Origin: Chrysemys picta bellii
Lineage: Eukaryota; Chordata; Testudines; Emydidae
DNA length: 64,000 bases
Direction: 5' to 3'
Assembly (NCBI RefSeq): GCF_011386835.1
Contig: NC_088794.1
Span: 91,992,009-92,056,008 of the forward strand
In this document: one piece after another, positions 1 through 11,650 of the stretch
Numbering within the stretch: position 1 is the stretch's first letter
How the letters are laid out: each line of letters starts with the position of its first letter
Translations under genes and position numbers: made by a program
The notes under the pieces: generated by a model
The model's input: the letters and a program-made list of their open reading frames with translations, nothing else
Databases searched by the model: none
Told to the model about the DNA's origin: nothing

Positions 1-75
1 AAAGAAACTGACTTATCAGAATCAAGACCTCATTGTGCTAGGCATTGTACATAGTCACAGTGCCTGAAAAACTTG
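1..75 (+). repeat. Fragment of ancient LINE (L3/CR1-like) 3' region
   Basis: The phrase CATTGTGCTAGGCATTGTAC near base 31 resembles a motif common in old L3/CR1-type LINE 3' regions of amniotes. A related fragment lies near 2,050-2,310. Only a short piece is visible and the left edge of the window cuts it, so the family call is tentative. Confidence 0.35.
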
Positions 76-690
76 CATAAATAATACTGTCAATGCCAGC
101 ATTAATTTACTTAGGAAAATCTTCATCTTTCTTGGAGGATGATGCCATAGAGAGAGATTTTTTTCCATGTTTCATCCCCAGTACAGCCAAGATAATATTT
201 TAACCAATTTTATGCTAAAAATTTACACTATCCCCATCCAAAATATTTGCAGAGCCCAGCTACAATAGGAGTGGATTTTCCATGCCTTTCACCCCCTCCA
301 GGGGGGAATATCTAGGGATGATATGGCCTCAAATGCCTTGTGCTAACAGACCAAGGCATCTTCCATTTTGCTTTGAAATGTAAACCTGGTGCTTGTCTGC
401 ACTGAAGGAGAGGGTCCAGCTGGTGGCAGTGTTGGTGCATGTACCAGCCTATGGACTGTACTATAGGAAAACTGCATTTGCTAGTTTCAGAGAATAGAGT
501 AGAATCCACCCAAGTGGATGCTTAAGGAAGCACCAATTCAAGAAATAACATAAATCCAACCTTGTTGCTGTTAGAGGCCAAGGATATTGGCTTTTTACTC
601 CCTGGTTTCATAGCTAGTGATGGGTTCAAGCTACAAAGTGAAGATCCAAAGCAGGGAGCATTCAGATCTAGGATTTGGGATCAGGAGCAA
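76..690. other. Intergenic DNA, nothing recognised
   Basis: This is AT-rich unique-looking sequence upstream of TTBK2. I see no exon, RNA gene or clear element in it. The short frame at 312-509 has no family features and is not called a gene. Confidence 0.6.
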
Positions 691-697
691 ACCTGAT

Positions 698-1166
698 TAT
701 ACCTAGGCTTGGCAGAATTTGATTTTTTTAAAATATAATTTTGACAGATATCAATGTTTATTTTAAAGATATTTTTTATTTTTAATCCATTTACATTTTC
801 ACAATTGTGCAAAATTATGGGTTTAAGCACACACACACACCCAATTTTTATCAATTTTAATTTTCACAGTTGTAGGAACTTATGGGGGAGGGTCAGATAG
901 TGGAGGTCAGACAATTATTTAATGACAGTAGGTGGTAAGATTAAAATAGTTAAAGCTTCATAACCATTAAAACACAAATTGTCAACATCACATGTTAAAA
1001 TATACAAAATACATAATCTTAAATCAAACTCGAAGTTCTCAAGCACATTTTTCTTACCTGGCTGATCTGTAAATTTTGCTGATTATCAATGGAAAATATC
1101 GTTTTGTGTATGTATGGTGAAATGGATGTTTACCAATAAAAAGCTAATCCTTCCAAGCCTAGGTAT
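698..1166 (+). mobile_element. Unnamed inverted-repeat DNA transposon (MITE), copy 1
   Basis: A 469-bp AT-rich element bounded by a perfect 15-bp terminal inverted repeat, TATACCTAGGCTTGG at 698-712 and its complement at 1,153-1,167. The flanks share ACCTGAT (691-697 and 1,167-1,173), a candidate 7-bp target duplication, possibly an 8-bp hAT-type duplication with one change. No coding capacity is visible. A second copy lies on the opposite strand at 40,572-41,049 and aligns along most of its length, including the phrase ending CACAGTTGT, so this is a dispersed element and not a chance hairpin. I cannot name the family. Confidence 0.7.
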
Positions 1167-1167
1167 A

Positions 1168-2040
1168 CCTGATGCAGTTTAGTAACATGCTTGCTGGGAG
1201 CATCTGTATTCCAGGAACATAATATGCTAGAATAGCACTTTGGGACACAGCAGGAGTAGTTGTATGTGAGTGTCTACCATCTAGTGCTGGCGGCCTGGAT
1301 AGAGGGTAAGTGTAGTACTGCTACTGAATGCTAATGGTGATAGCTCTGCTGATAGAACAGTGGCTTTGCGATCTCAATGAAAAATATTTATCATTTTTCA
1401 ACAAAGTTAACAAAAATATATTACTTGGCTGCTTAGCACTGATAAAGACATGTAGTGACATGTGAGTCGTGTATGTATTAACCCAATTAACCATATGCAT
1501 GTGAAAATGGTTTATGCTGCAAAAATACACAAGAAATCTGTTTCCAGAAGCAAATATTTTACTATTACATTTTGATAGCTTTTTTTTTAATGTCATGTGA
1601 ATTTTTGTGACTGGTGAAAGGTGCTAGAATGACTGATCTGGAGCCTGAAGCCACAGAGCAGGTAAAATACAAATAGGTGCCATGCAACCTTCCTCCAACA
1701 TGCCTCAGCCTCGTGGGAGAAGAATCTATCTCTAGGAAAAGATTATTTTTTTGGGGCGGGGGAGAGTTAGGACTTCATGATCCATTAATTCCTTGGCTTC
1801 TTTGCTTAGATTGTCAACAAAAGTTTGTATGCTAATTATGGTGGTGGTATTTTGATGAGGACACATGTCTACTAAGAACTGTTCTTAGACCATCAAACTT
1901 TGCTAAAGTTTTCCAAGGAAATGCAGAGAGAGAGGGAAACAGAGGTAATGCTAAAAGTCAAAGGTAACGAGCATGGGGATGGTGGAAATTAAAAAAAAAA
2001 GAACCTAATTTATGTGCTAGAATGCTGCAAGGCAGATTGC
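1168..2040. other. Intergenic DNA, nothing recognised
   Basis: No exon, RNA gene or named repeat is recognised. A few homopurine and poly-A/T runs are present (1,580-1,590 and 1,991-2,000). Confidence 0.5.
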
Positions 2041-2044
2041 AAAC

Positions 2045-2310
2045 AAGGTCATTTATAACTTATTTATATCACAGTAGTGCTGAGAGGCTCAAATCATGAT
2101 TGAGGCCCCCAAGTTCTATACAGATGGAGTAAGAGACAATCCCTTGCCCCAAAGACCTTATAGTCTAAACAGAAGAGATGGACAAAAGGAGGGAGAAAGG
2201 AAGTCGTTATTGTCCCCATTTTATAAATGGGGAATTGAAGCATAGAACAAGCTTGCACCAGAAGTTTGTGTCAGAGCTGGGAATTGAAACCATATTTTAG
2301 ATTTGTTAGC
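2045..2310 (+). repeat. Ancient LINE 3' fragment (L3/CR1- or L2-like)
   Basis: The segment runs through phrases such as CAATCCCTTGCCCCAAAGAC, then CCCCATTTTATAAATGGGGA, then a tail reading CAGAGCTGGGAATTGAA. These are typical of the old L3/L2 and MIR3-type 3' modules shared by amniotes. It is diverged and interrupted. I place it by motif order, not by alignment. Confidence 0.45.
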
Positions 2311-4244
2311 AGGCTAAAACTTGCGGGTCAGGTCCGGCTCTCTTCTATAGCAATTGCCCACTCCTGTGGCACTGGACCCAACCATGCCAAGCAATAGCCT
2401 TGCTCTTCGCCCTCATGTTCTACAGTCAGGAAAACATCACAGGCCAATAATCAAGAAGCCTGTTTTAAATGGAATTGTAACCTCATTCTCAGGGCTCTCA
2501 GGAAGCCTCCTTTTAAATAACCAAGGCAAGTTCCTTATGTTACTTTTCCTTTTAAGGTTACCTTCCTCAATGCTACACCTCATAAGGTCAGTCAGTTAGG
2601 AGCCCTATACTATCAAGGAACCATTTTTCCTCTGACAAAGTTATCCTCAGAACCTCTCCTGAATTTCTTCTCAAGGTCAACTCACCCTTCCACATTAATC
2701 AAGACATTTTCCTTTTGTCATTTCGTCCCAAACCTTCTCCTAAGGTTGTTCATCGCTCCTTAAATATTATGTGAACCATAAAATATTACTCAGATAGGGC
2801 ATTCTGTTTCAGAAAATCTGAGGCAGTCTTTTGTAGCTGTATCCTTCAAAAAGAAAGTCACGTGGTCCCAAGGCTGTCAGCTCCATGTGTGTTTGGAGAA
2901 GCCAAGTATCCATAAATTTCCTCTGAAAGAGATCTGTGTGCCATTGCTAGTTTAATGGCAACCTCATGGGCCGAGAGAAGTGTGTCATCTTATGAGAAGC
3001 TGTGACTTGGGTACCTCTCCATACTTCTATTAAACTACATAAAGCAGATACACAATATTCAGTTGGGGCTTCCTTTGATCACTGGATTTTGCAGGATGTC
3101 CATCCTGTAAAATTTTCTCTTCTGTTCTTCACTTAAAGCATTCCTCCTGCCTCCTTACTTTTTTAAAATGACCTGCTACTTCCAACAAATTATAAGACTG
3201 GCAGATGTTCGTTTGCTGGGTAGTGAGATGATTTTATCTTAATTCTAAATTTGTCTTCTCTTGGGAATTAACATGCATCAATTCTGTGCATCTCTGCCTT
3301 ATTCTTGATCATTTCTCTTTTGTTTCTCCTTGCTTTAAATTTTTCCCTGAGGCTGTGCTTGCCACATACAGGGCCAGTGATTGAGCATAAACATATTCAC
3401 ATAAGTTTGTCAGCAGTTACAAGATTGGTAGATACTCTATCCAAAACCAAGACATATTTGGACACAAGACAAAATTATTTCACTCAACAAATTACTGCTA
3501 AGATATGGGTTCCCCTTTGAAATTATCCACCCATAGAGTCGTAAACAAACTTGAAGAACTTCTGAATCCTAATCAAATAAAAAATAGTAGCTAGCTTGCC
3601 AAAGAGAAATTCCATTAAAACTACTTGACAATAGTGTATTTTTTCAGAATGGATTATTTGCTTCCATACACTAATTCATTTTACGAAAGGTAAATTTAGC
3701 TCCTCAGCTAGTATATTTCAAGAGTTTCCACACATTGTTAATCAGTTGCTGAGTTTCTCCCCATGGGTAGATGTGTGTGCATGTTTGTATATAGGCATGC
3801 CTGTAATTTTTAAGGCTTAGATAGTGATATGCAATCCTTTGGGATAAACGTATTCTATAAATTCCATGCAGAAAAATACTAGAGAAAATAATCTCCTCTT
3901 CTTCCACTGTTCCCCTGTTAACAAGAGTTGCCCATGGAAATCCAGGAAACTATATTTATCATCCCATGTTTGTCCATATAAATCCAATAAAGCAGCAGTT
4001 GAAAACCTTCAGTGGGTTGTGTTCAACCTATAGAGAACCCAAGAGTTTTCTATTCTAGTCCATCAAATCAGAAGAATCCTGTTTGGGGTTTGGCCAGCAG
4101 ATGACTCCACTCTGAAATTCTGAAAAGAAGAGAAAGAAATGATAAAAGTTTGTGTCCATTCTTCCCTTAAGATTGTGCCAAAGATTTTGTTTGCACTGTT
4201 TAAATTAAGATAAAAAGATAACATACATACTCTTTGCACTTAAA
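2311..4244. other. Intergenic DNA, nothing recognised
   Basis: The small frames at 2,354-2,599 (+), 3,305-3,520 (+) and 3,704-3,907 (-) have no recognisable domain, signal or splice context. I looked for the 3' end of UBR1, the neighbour expected upstream of TTBK2 from mammalian gene order, and did not find its C-terminal coding motif. Confidence 0.45.
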
Positions 4245-4249
4245 TAAAA

Positions 4250-4450
4250 GAATGCGGTATTGTCTAGTGGTTATAGTACAGGACTGATCGTCGGAAGTGC
4301 TGGATTCTATTTCTGACTCTTCCACTGACTTGATATGACAGTCACTTCACCTCTGATTCAGTTTCCTCTCCTGTAAAACGGGATTGCTGCTACTTACATT
4401 TGTAAAGCTTTTGGGGATCCTTGGCTGGGAGACTTGTTATTAAATAAAAT
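4250..4450 (+). repeat. MIR-like (CORE) SINE
   Basis: The order matches a tRNA-derived CORE SINE. A tRNA-like promoter segment contains GTCTAGTGGTTATAGTACAG. It is followed by the core motif TTCCACTGACTTG and then CAGTTTCCTCTCCTGTAAAA with a TTGTAAAGCTTTT tail. It is diverged, so old. A second diverged copy lies at about 9,600-9,770. Confidence 0.75.
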
Positions 4451-4454
4451 AAGT

Positions 4455-7210
4455 AACTTACAATTGAAGTGTAAGGACCTATTTGCAATATTGGGCTTAT
4501 TTCTCACAGTTGCACAAACTAGTAACTTATATTGCCTTCTCACACACTAGCCCTGCTAAACTTTTTATTCCTTCCTCTACTTAGAACTTTCAATAGTAAC
4601 ATATGTTACAATGAAGTTTTGATAGATGAACCTTTGGGCATTTGCTATAATTAATGGCATCTATCCTCTTGGCTCTCCACCTGAAGCTCTGATCCTCAGC
4701 ACTTGACTTCCCTCTCCTTTCAATTTGTAGCCAAGTGAGCTCGTGAATATAGCATTAAGACATGACAAGGCATGTTTTATTAGTCTATTTCATGCCTTTG
4801 GCCACCAGAGACATTTATTAATCTTCAGCACATATACAGGTTTTCCATCTTTAAAGTGTTTTACAAACATTAACTAATAAAACATTCCCAGTTGTGCCTC
4901 AAGGTTGCTGTTATAGGACTACCACATCTTAGAACATTTAATACAAAAATAATGTAAATAGAATCTCTTGTTTTTGAGTACACCTTTCCTAACAAAGAGG
5001 GGAATGAGGAAAAATAGCAGAGGTGGCGATGGGATTTGTTTGTTTTTGGCACTCAGTTTGCAAGTCAAAAGATGCCTTGTTTTGTTGCCAGCCCTGCCAG
5101 CTCCTTTTGAGATTTGAAAGTCAAGCTAGATTCTCTTATTCCTAAACATCATAGCATGGACTAAAGATTAAGCAGGTCAAATGTTGTCCTCTGTTAAATC
5201 GGCGTAACTCGATTCTCTTCATATTATACCCTCGGTGAACACTTGAGCAACCTCAGTACTGCCAATAGGTTTGCACAGGTGTAATTGATTTGGTACTTAG
5301 TAATCAATTTTGTTGATCATGCACAAACAGGAACAGAATCCAGCTCTCCCTCTCACTTAGCTGTGTTTATTGGCTTTGTAGCGCTAACAGGAGTAAAGTG
5401 CAGTTAAAAATTAGTTTTGTCACTAAAGTCAGCAGATGTGATAGAAGGAGCTGATCTACTGAATAAGAGGGTGTCTTTTTCAGAGAGTCAGTTTTCAGAG
5501 AAGTGCACTTTACATTTCTGGACTTCTCTTTGTAAAATAGTTGTATTCCTGGCAGTACCTGAGCATTTCCCTGCATGTATGCCCCACTTGGGTCTCACCT
5601 TGAATTTTAAGAGCTTTCCCTCCAAATGTCTTAAAGTTAAGTCCATTAATTTCATTCCTTTCTATATTGCTATATTTAGATGTCATCATGCTGTTTTCTG
5701 TTCTCCATCACTTTTGGCGGGAATTAGGGTAGGGGTAATGACATGCTAGCACAATACAAAGAAATATCTGAAGGGCTCAAAGGCAGGATTCCCTTGTGAG
5801 ATGTTGCTGTATGTTTAAATCCTTTTAGATTATGCAGCAAGGATGGTTCTCTGAATGATAGTCTACTGATCTACCAACATCCATATGTTGGTAGCTCACA
5901 ATTAAGTTTGTGGCCTACATAATTCTCTCAGGGAAAAATGTGGGACACCAGTGTTAAGATCACCATTGTTGTTTCTGTTTGTTGTGTGTTTGCCTCTCCC
6001 TCTATCTTTCTTACTTGGGTTTGGCTCTTCTATCCAATCCTCCTTCCCAATGAGTTTTATCTTTGCAGGTGGCTATATCTGTAAAATGCTTCCCTGCTTG
6101 AGCACAATTTTGTGGTGGTGGTGGTGGTGACTAAGGGTTATTATGGAGAGAAAGTATGGCAGAAAGAAAAGCTACATTGGCTGAACAAGTAACCCCACAA
6201 AGGCCTGCCCCTTGCGTTCATCATAGTAAGCTACAGATGCTGAACCTAACAAAAATCGGTGCCTTGAAATCAGTCCACAAAGTTGGAAGTGCTGAGCTGA
6301 TGACCACAGCCACCCAGTCTAGACAGGTAAAAAGATGCTTTTTTCAATGGCGCAAGCTTAACTTGATTGAAATTCCACTCAACAGCGAGGTAGGCACAGT
6401 TCAGTGCCTTTAGCTTGATTTTAGTAGGTCAACCTATGGAGACTCTGCACCCACTTCTTGCCTCTTTACTGGCCATGAAATGGAAACTCATTAGGCAGGA
6501 AATTCTGAAGTGGGAGCTGATGGGTGGGAAGGGAGTCTGTGGGGTTCCAAGCCTTCCTGATTGTAGATGGAGCTACACTGGCACCTGATGGAAGAAGAAT
6601 GATCCAAGCTTCTATCTCTTTTCTTCTGTTTCCAGTACATTCCCCCTCTCTGCCAATGTGGCACAGAGGAAAAAGAGGGAGAGAATATCACATCCATCCA
6701 CTAGCGCAATTCTCTCTCACTTCTTGGAGCTCTCTAGCGAGGTTTGTGGGAGGGCAGGATGGTTGGGAGCACAAAAGTTGTTCTTTTACTTCTTTCGTGT
6801 TCTGTATATGTGTACATACACACTTATTCTCTTAAGTCTGGCTGGCTGTGGATATGCTTAGGGACACAGACTCCTTTCAGATGTTTATTGCCTTGTCTCA
6901 GTTCTCTTCCCTAGGCCATATTCCACCACACAAGATAATACAATGACACATCACAGGACATCAACACCCATAGTGACATACAACCACCAACACAGGTGAG
7001 CTCCACCTCCTTCTATTTTGATAGTCTTCATCCACTGGGTGATGCTATTATGAAACCCCCAACAATTGTGACAGTTCCCCTCCCTGTTGGAAAACTAGGC
7101 CACCTTCTCTCCTGGCTTAATTTCATTGACTTGTGAGGAATTACACCAGCAAAGATTTAGGCCATTGCCTGTCCTTCCTCCCCAGGTGAAATTCTCCCCA
7201 CCAAGCATCT
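4455..7210. other. Intergenic DNA, nothing recognised
   Basis: No exon or named repeat is recognised. The frames at 5,417-5,749, 6,156-6,413 and 6,524-6,835 lack homology that I can see. A short (GTG)n run lies at about 6,112-6,129. A perfect 10-bp hairpin, CTACCAACAT with its complement, lies at about 5,872-5,895. Confidence 0.45.
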
Positions 7211-7215
7211 AGGCA

Positions 7216-7270
7216 AGGGGTCGGCAACCTAAGCACCTGGCGGGCTGTGTGCCAGAGGTTGCCGACCCCT
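7216..7270. mobile_element. Minimal hAT-type MITE with 15-bp inverted repeats
   Basis: AGGGGTCGGCAACCT at 7,216-7,230 is matched by its exact complement at 7,256-7,270, with only 25 bp between. The same terminus is common on turtle hAT-type elements, so this looks like an internally deleted copy reduced to its ends. I see no clear 8-bp target duplication. Confidence 0.65.
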
Positions 7271-7597
7271 GATCTCGGCCTTCGCTGAGCCAGAAGTGCA
7301 ATTTGCTCTTTTTGTGCCAAGCAGAGTGAACTTGGTATACAAGTTTTTATACAAAAACATGACATTTGAGGAATAATCTAGCATTAAAAATATAAACAAA
7401 ACAATACGGTGTTTTGGACAATGTTTTGGAACAATAAAACTGATATGATGGTTGTAGGAAGAAAAGACATTCCTAAACTGTTTACAAGCATAGGGAGAGT
7501 AAATTACAAATTTGCACAGTAAAATCCACTATAGTTTGCATAAATGTTCATAGCAGTAATAGACTCTGAGACCCGCAATACATCTGAAATTAGAATC
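7271..7597. other. Intergenic DNA, nothing recognised
   Basis: AT-rich sequence between the small hAT remnant and the CR1 copy that begins near 7,598. Nothing else is seen. Confidence 0.5.
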
Positions 7598-8340
7598 TAG
7601 AAAGACAACTACAATCCTTCACTTAGGACAGAAGAATCCTATGCACTGCTACAGACTAGGGATCGAGTAGCTAGGCAGCAGTTTTGCAGAAAAGTATGTA
7701 GGGATTGCAGTTGACGAGAAGCCGGATTTGAGTCAACAGTGTGCCCTTGTTGCCAAGAAGGCTAACAGGATTTTGGGCTGTATAAGTAGAAGCATTGCCA
7801 GCAGATCGAGGGACGTGATCATTCCCCTCTATTTGGCATGGTGAAGCCTCATCTGGCGTACTGTGTCCAGTTTTGGACCCCGCATTACAAGAAGGATGTG
7901 GAAAAATTGGAAAGACAAAAATGATTAGGGGGCTGGAGCACATGACTTATGAGGAGAGGCTGAGGGAACTGGGATTATTTAGTTTGCAGAAGAGAAGAAT
8001 GACGGTGGATTTGATAGCTGCTTTCAACTACCTGAAAGGAGGTTATGGATCTAGACTGTTCTCAGTGGTAGCAGATGACAGAACAAGGAGTAATGGTCTC
8101 AAGTTGCAGTGGGAGAGGTTTAGGTTGGCTATTAGGAAAAACTTTTTCACTAGGAGCGTGGTGAAGTACTGGAATGGATTACCTAGGGAGGTGGTGCAAT
8201 CTCCTTCCTTAGAGGTTTTTAAGGTCAGGCTTGACAAAGCCCTGGCTGGGATGATTTAGTTGGGGATTGGTCCTTCTTTGAGCAGGGGGTTGGACTAGAT
8301 GACCTCCTGAGGTCCCTTCCAACCCCGATATTCTATGATT
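7598..8340 (+). mobile_element. CR1 LINE, 5'-truncated 3' end
   Basis: This is the last part of CR1 ORF2 plus the 3' UTR. The translated stretch 7,921-8,259 includes a motif reading [17 protein letters not shown] and later [14 protein letters not shown] and DKALAGMI, the standard CR1 ORF2 C-terminus. It is followed by the 3' UTR phrase TTGGACTAGATGACCTCCTG and the terminal ATTCTATGATT. A deletion near 7,917 removes the usual RVQRRA segment, and a missing base near 7,840 breaks the frame. Like most CR1 copies it is 5'-truncated and has no target duplication. Related copies lie at 40,051-40,454 (-) and 50,261-50,931 (+). Confidence 0.92.
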
Positions 8341-9590
8341 TTTGACAACTTCTTGCACAAATTAATAAATTGAGAAGTTTGTATCTAGTTTTTCTTGTTT
8401 TATAATCTCTGTCAAATGTAAAATCAGTATGTAGTAAAAAAGTTCAAATATGGATGAATAGCAGCATTGGAAACTGGATTATCTTTTCTTTGCATGGACT
8501 AGTACTAGTTAAGGTTAGGTAAAGTGACGTGATGAATTCACAGCCAAGTTAGAGTTAGCTAGAATTAACTTGCTAACCAGTGGCTTGATATCTGTGCTAC
8601 TGACTCCTTCACTGCAGCTTAAGATCCCCCTTTTCTGGCTACTCCAGAACCTTCTCCTAAGGTTCTAGCTTCACTTTTCCCCACATCTTCTGATCTATGT
8701 ACACCCTGGCTGTAGCTCCACAAAGTTGTGAGACCTCCTCATCAACCTCCTCCTGGTGCTGGCCAAAATGTCCATGTAAAATACCAGGAGGAGGATGCTG
8801 GACGAGGGGGTGCTCTGCGACTATGGGGCCTACCTCTGTTCCTCTCTTGGCTCATGCATCCGGGCAGAGGTCCTCTGGGCCGCATCTGCTGGCTCCCTAG
8901 ACACCTTTGAGGAGCAGTGGGTATTGTCCAAGGTTCTTTGCTCAGTGTCTCTTTCCTGATTCCTGATTTTGTACCTGTGACACTCACTCCTGATCCTGTT
9001 ATTCATTAGTTGTCCCCTGTAATTATTTGAACTCTGGGTCCCTCACCCTCAGGCTTCTCCTTCAGGCTGGGGGAGGGGCCTTCAGACACAGATTTCAATA
9101 GGTGCAGCTTAAGATCTTTCTGTTTAAACAAGTCATCACTTCTGGCAAATAGATACAGAAGTGGCACTTACCTCAATTATCTTTGATTTATTAATTTCAA
9201 AGGCTGCATGACAAACTTGCATATGCAGCATACAATAACCAGACTAGGGCAGTAGTGCACATTGCTGTGACTAAACATCAGACTACATCTATGTTTTCAC
9301 TGCAAAAAGAGGTACGTTTTTACATCAAGATAACTAAGTCGAATTACACTCTGCTATTCTAATCCTGGGCCCTGCATGGCTCTTTTTAAACACTTTAATC
9401 TTGACCTGCTACTTCAGTAGCTTGGGCATCTCTTGAGCAATCCATTTATTGATTTCAGTGTCTATTTTTCTGGAGGACTAGTAGACAAACATATTTACTC
9501 ACTCTATTCTAAACCCAGTTTTAAACTTTAGAACAATTTTCAACTGGAATTTTCAAAACAAGTCCATTTATCTTCCTTCTCTTTAAGGGA
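8341..9590. other. Intergenic DNA with a possible degenerate LINE/LTR piece
   Basis: Most of this is unrecognised. The stretch at about 8,690-9,060 is GC-richer than its surroundings and has an uninterrupted frame across 8,790-8,960 (reading about EEDAGRGGALRLWG in one frame, RRRMLDEGVLCDYGAYL in another). It looks like part of a retroelement, but I cannot name it. Confidence 0.3.
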
Positions 9591-9594
9591 AGTA

Positions 9595-9770
9595 GGAGAC
9601 CTAGGTTCTACTTTCAAGTCTCCTGCAATCTGAAACACTGCTCAAGTCACTTAAACCATTCAGTTTTCCCACCTGTAGAATGGGGATCATACTGACCTAG
9701 CATTCAGGAGAGTTGTGAGGCTAAATTAATGTATGTAAAGTGTTTTGAAATCCTTCCTATAGAACAGTGT
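9595..9770 (+). repeat. MIR-like (CORE) SINE, diverged
   Basis: The phrases CAAGTCACTTAAACC, CAGTTTTCCCACCTGTAGAA and TGGGGATCATACTGACC follow the MIR core and tail order. The tRNA-derived head is not clear. Weaker than the copy at 4,250. Confidence 0.6.
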
Positions 9771-9774
9771 GAAG

Positions 9775-10240
9775 TATTATTGTTAAAAACACAACTTATT
9801 TGACCACACAATTGCCAATTGCTGTATGAGGTAGTGAGTGCTATCAGTCTCTGTGCTTCAGTAATGTCATGTAAATATAAATAAAAATACAAATGTGTAG
9901 AGGAAAATTAAATGTACAAAAATTAAATATAAAAATACACACCCTCCTCCAAGCAGAATTTTTCACTCTGCTATTATTGATTTTACGTGGAGGTGTGCAA
10001 GTACTGTAGTGATGGGTGGCAATATAAAACCCTCAGATAGAAAGGTTAGAATCTCTAAACTGAGTAGCATATGTGCACCATATAGTCTAGATATGAATAG
10101 TGTGCATGGGGGAATAAGTGGGATTGATCCTGGAAATGAATGGAAGTAATTTTGGAAAGGCTACTATCTATATTTTTGGGAGGAATTTGGAGAGAAATTG
10201 GTGGTTTGACATCCGAGAAGAGGTAAGAAGCAGGTGACTC
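9775..10240. other. Intergenic DNA, nothing recognised
   Basis: AT-rich sequence with (TATAAA)-like stretches around 9,880-9,940. No element or exon is seen. Confidence 0.45.
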
Positions 10241-11160
10241 CGGCCTCCCTATATGGGGGGGTGGGCACAATCTAAAGGGGAGGATATGTGACCCCCCCAT
10301 ATGTCTCTTCTGTCCAGCACCACCATCCCTCCGCGCCCAGCTAGGGGCCGCCACGCTGCCTCTGCCCCACCAGAGTTACCTGCAGGGCTGTGGGGGTGGG
10401 GGACTGTCCTTCTCCCAGGCTGGGGAGGTGGTCGCAGCAGGAGCGGGCCACCCCTTCTGCTCTCTGCCCCGGCCTGGCTGCTGGGCACAGGAGCTGAGCA
10501 AGCCGGAACCATGCGGGGGGGCGGAGGGGGAGAGGGGAAGCTGGCTTGCTTGGCCCTTGTCCCCGACTCAGTCGCCTCCCAGCCAGGCGCTCTCAGGCAG
10601 CTGCTGTGCTGCACAGAGCAGCGACCCAGAGCAGCCAGCGTGAAAAGCGGCTGCTCCCGGGATCCCGCCCCTTTCACTCCATGCCTGGGCCTGGTTGCCA
10701 GGGAGAGTGGCATAGGGTGCCCGGGGGCAGACGCAGTGGGAGAAGGACAGAGCCCCTCTCTCTTCCCCTCTCTCCCTCACCCTCGGGTATGCCAAGCAGC
10801 ACTCTGTGGGGGCACTTGACCCTGCATGTCTCTCCACGCCTCACCTATGGAACTTTCTACGATAAGGATAAGGGCTCATTGGTGCTGGAAAGATGGAGCC
10901 TTCTTCGAGGCTGGGCCAAAAATACAGATGGAACTCCCATAGGAGCGAAGAACTGTCACAAACTTCACCATAGAGTGCAAGGTGCCACTCTTCTTGAACC
11001 TTCCTTTACTATACACACAGAGCAGCCTGTATCTAGAGAAAACAAACCCTAACCCCCATTCCGGCAGACGCAGGTGGAGATGGAGAATAAACTACATGTA
11101 ACAGCTGGAAGTCACGTCTCTTAGAGCCTGTCTTCACTGCAGTGTTAGCACGAAGCATCA
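10241..11160. repeat. GC-rich low-complexity element of hAT type (unclassified)
   Basis: A GC-rich insert flanked by a G/C-run motif (GGGGGGGTGGGCACAATCTA near 10,255). A related motif, GGGGGGACACAATTTAAAGG, occurs inside the hAT element at 19,089-19,882, which suggests related elements. Frames of 89-172 residues overlap on both strands here. They come from stop-poor GC-rich DNA and have no recognisable domain. Ends are not defined. Confidence 0.35.
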
Positions 11161-11479
11161 TTCGACGGTTGCACCTAACCCCACTCCTGTGCACCCACAC
11201 GCACCTCTAGCAGAGGTTACACTCAGCTCGCCGGCTGCTCGGGGAGTGCAGGCTGGAGCTGGAGTGCTGCTGAGGGTGGAGCTAGCAATGCAGTGGGGAC
11301 GCAGCTACTCTGCTGCTCCACTGTTGTTTTGCTGCTGCTCTCACTCGAGCGAGGGGAACCAGAGCCCGGGCTGCAGAGGCGAGATGCTCCAAATGCATCC
11401 CGGGAAGGCGCTTGGACGCTGCGGTGATGAGCGCAGAATATGACCCTGCACGGAACAGAGGGCACCTCACTCCGCCTGG

Positions 11480-11485
11480 GTAAGT
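11480..11485 (+). other. Candidate splice donor of an alternative TTBK2 first exon
   Basis: The sequence CTGG/GTAAGT fits the 5' splice consensus and lies at the left side of the CpG island. If used, it would define a first exon ending at 11,479, upstream of the ZNF143 site. This rests on the motif only. Confidence 0.3.
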
Positions 11486-11609
11486 CACAGGAAATCAGTC
11501 GTCCCGGCTCCTAGCCCTGGGCTTTAACTATCATCTCCCGCCTCCTTTAACAGCGCAGGAGAAGAAACGTCTCTCGGCCACCCACCGCCTCCGCAGCGGC
11601 AGCCGGAAA

Positions 11610-11629
11610 ACTACAATACCCAGAATGCA
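11610..11629 (+). promoter_or_regulatory. ZNF143/THAP11-type promoter site
   Basis: ACTACAATACCCAGAATGCA combines the ACTACA submodule with the CCCAGAATGC core of the ZNF143 (Staf) long motif. Such sites usually lie within about 100 bp of a transcription start in CpG-island promoters. An NRF1 motif follows 9 bp downstream. Confidence 0.85.
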
Positions 11630-11638
11630 TTTCTGCCA

Positions 11639-11650
11639 TGCGCATGCGTG
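11639..11650 (+). promoter_or_regulatory. NRF1 site
   Basis: TGCGCATGCGTG is a near-perfect palindromic NRF1 element (consensus TGCGCATGCGCA). Its spacing right after the ZNF143-type site makes a compact promoter module. Confidence 0.8.

Noticed and set aside
4250..4330. A possible tRNA gene (tRNA-like A and B box sequence)
   Set aside because: The tRNA-like head continues into a CORE-SINE body and has no intact cloverleaf, so it is a MIR-like SINE.
5872..5895. A 10-bp perfect hairpin CTACCAACAT with its complement
   Set aside because: Short, with no loop signature, terminator context or repeat copies. Such hairpins occur by chance in a 64-kb window.
1..11000. Possible 3' end of UBR1, the expected upstream neighbour of TTBK2
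   Set aside because: I looked for the conserved C-terminal coding block and a polyadenylated 3' UTR context and found neither. The neighbour may lie further left.
10301..11052. Overlapping 154-172 codon frames in GC-rich DNA upstream of TTBK2
   Set aside because: Frames are open on both strands and in several phases, as expected from stop-poor GC-rich DNA. Composition is Pro/Gly/Ser/Arg-rich and no domain or splice context is visible.
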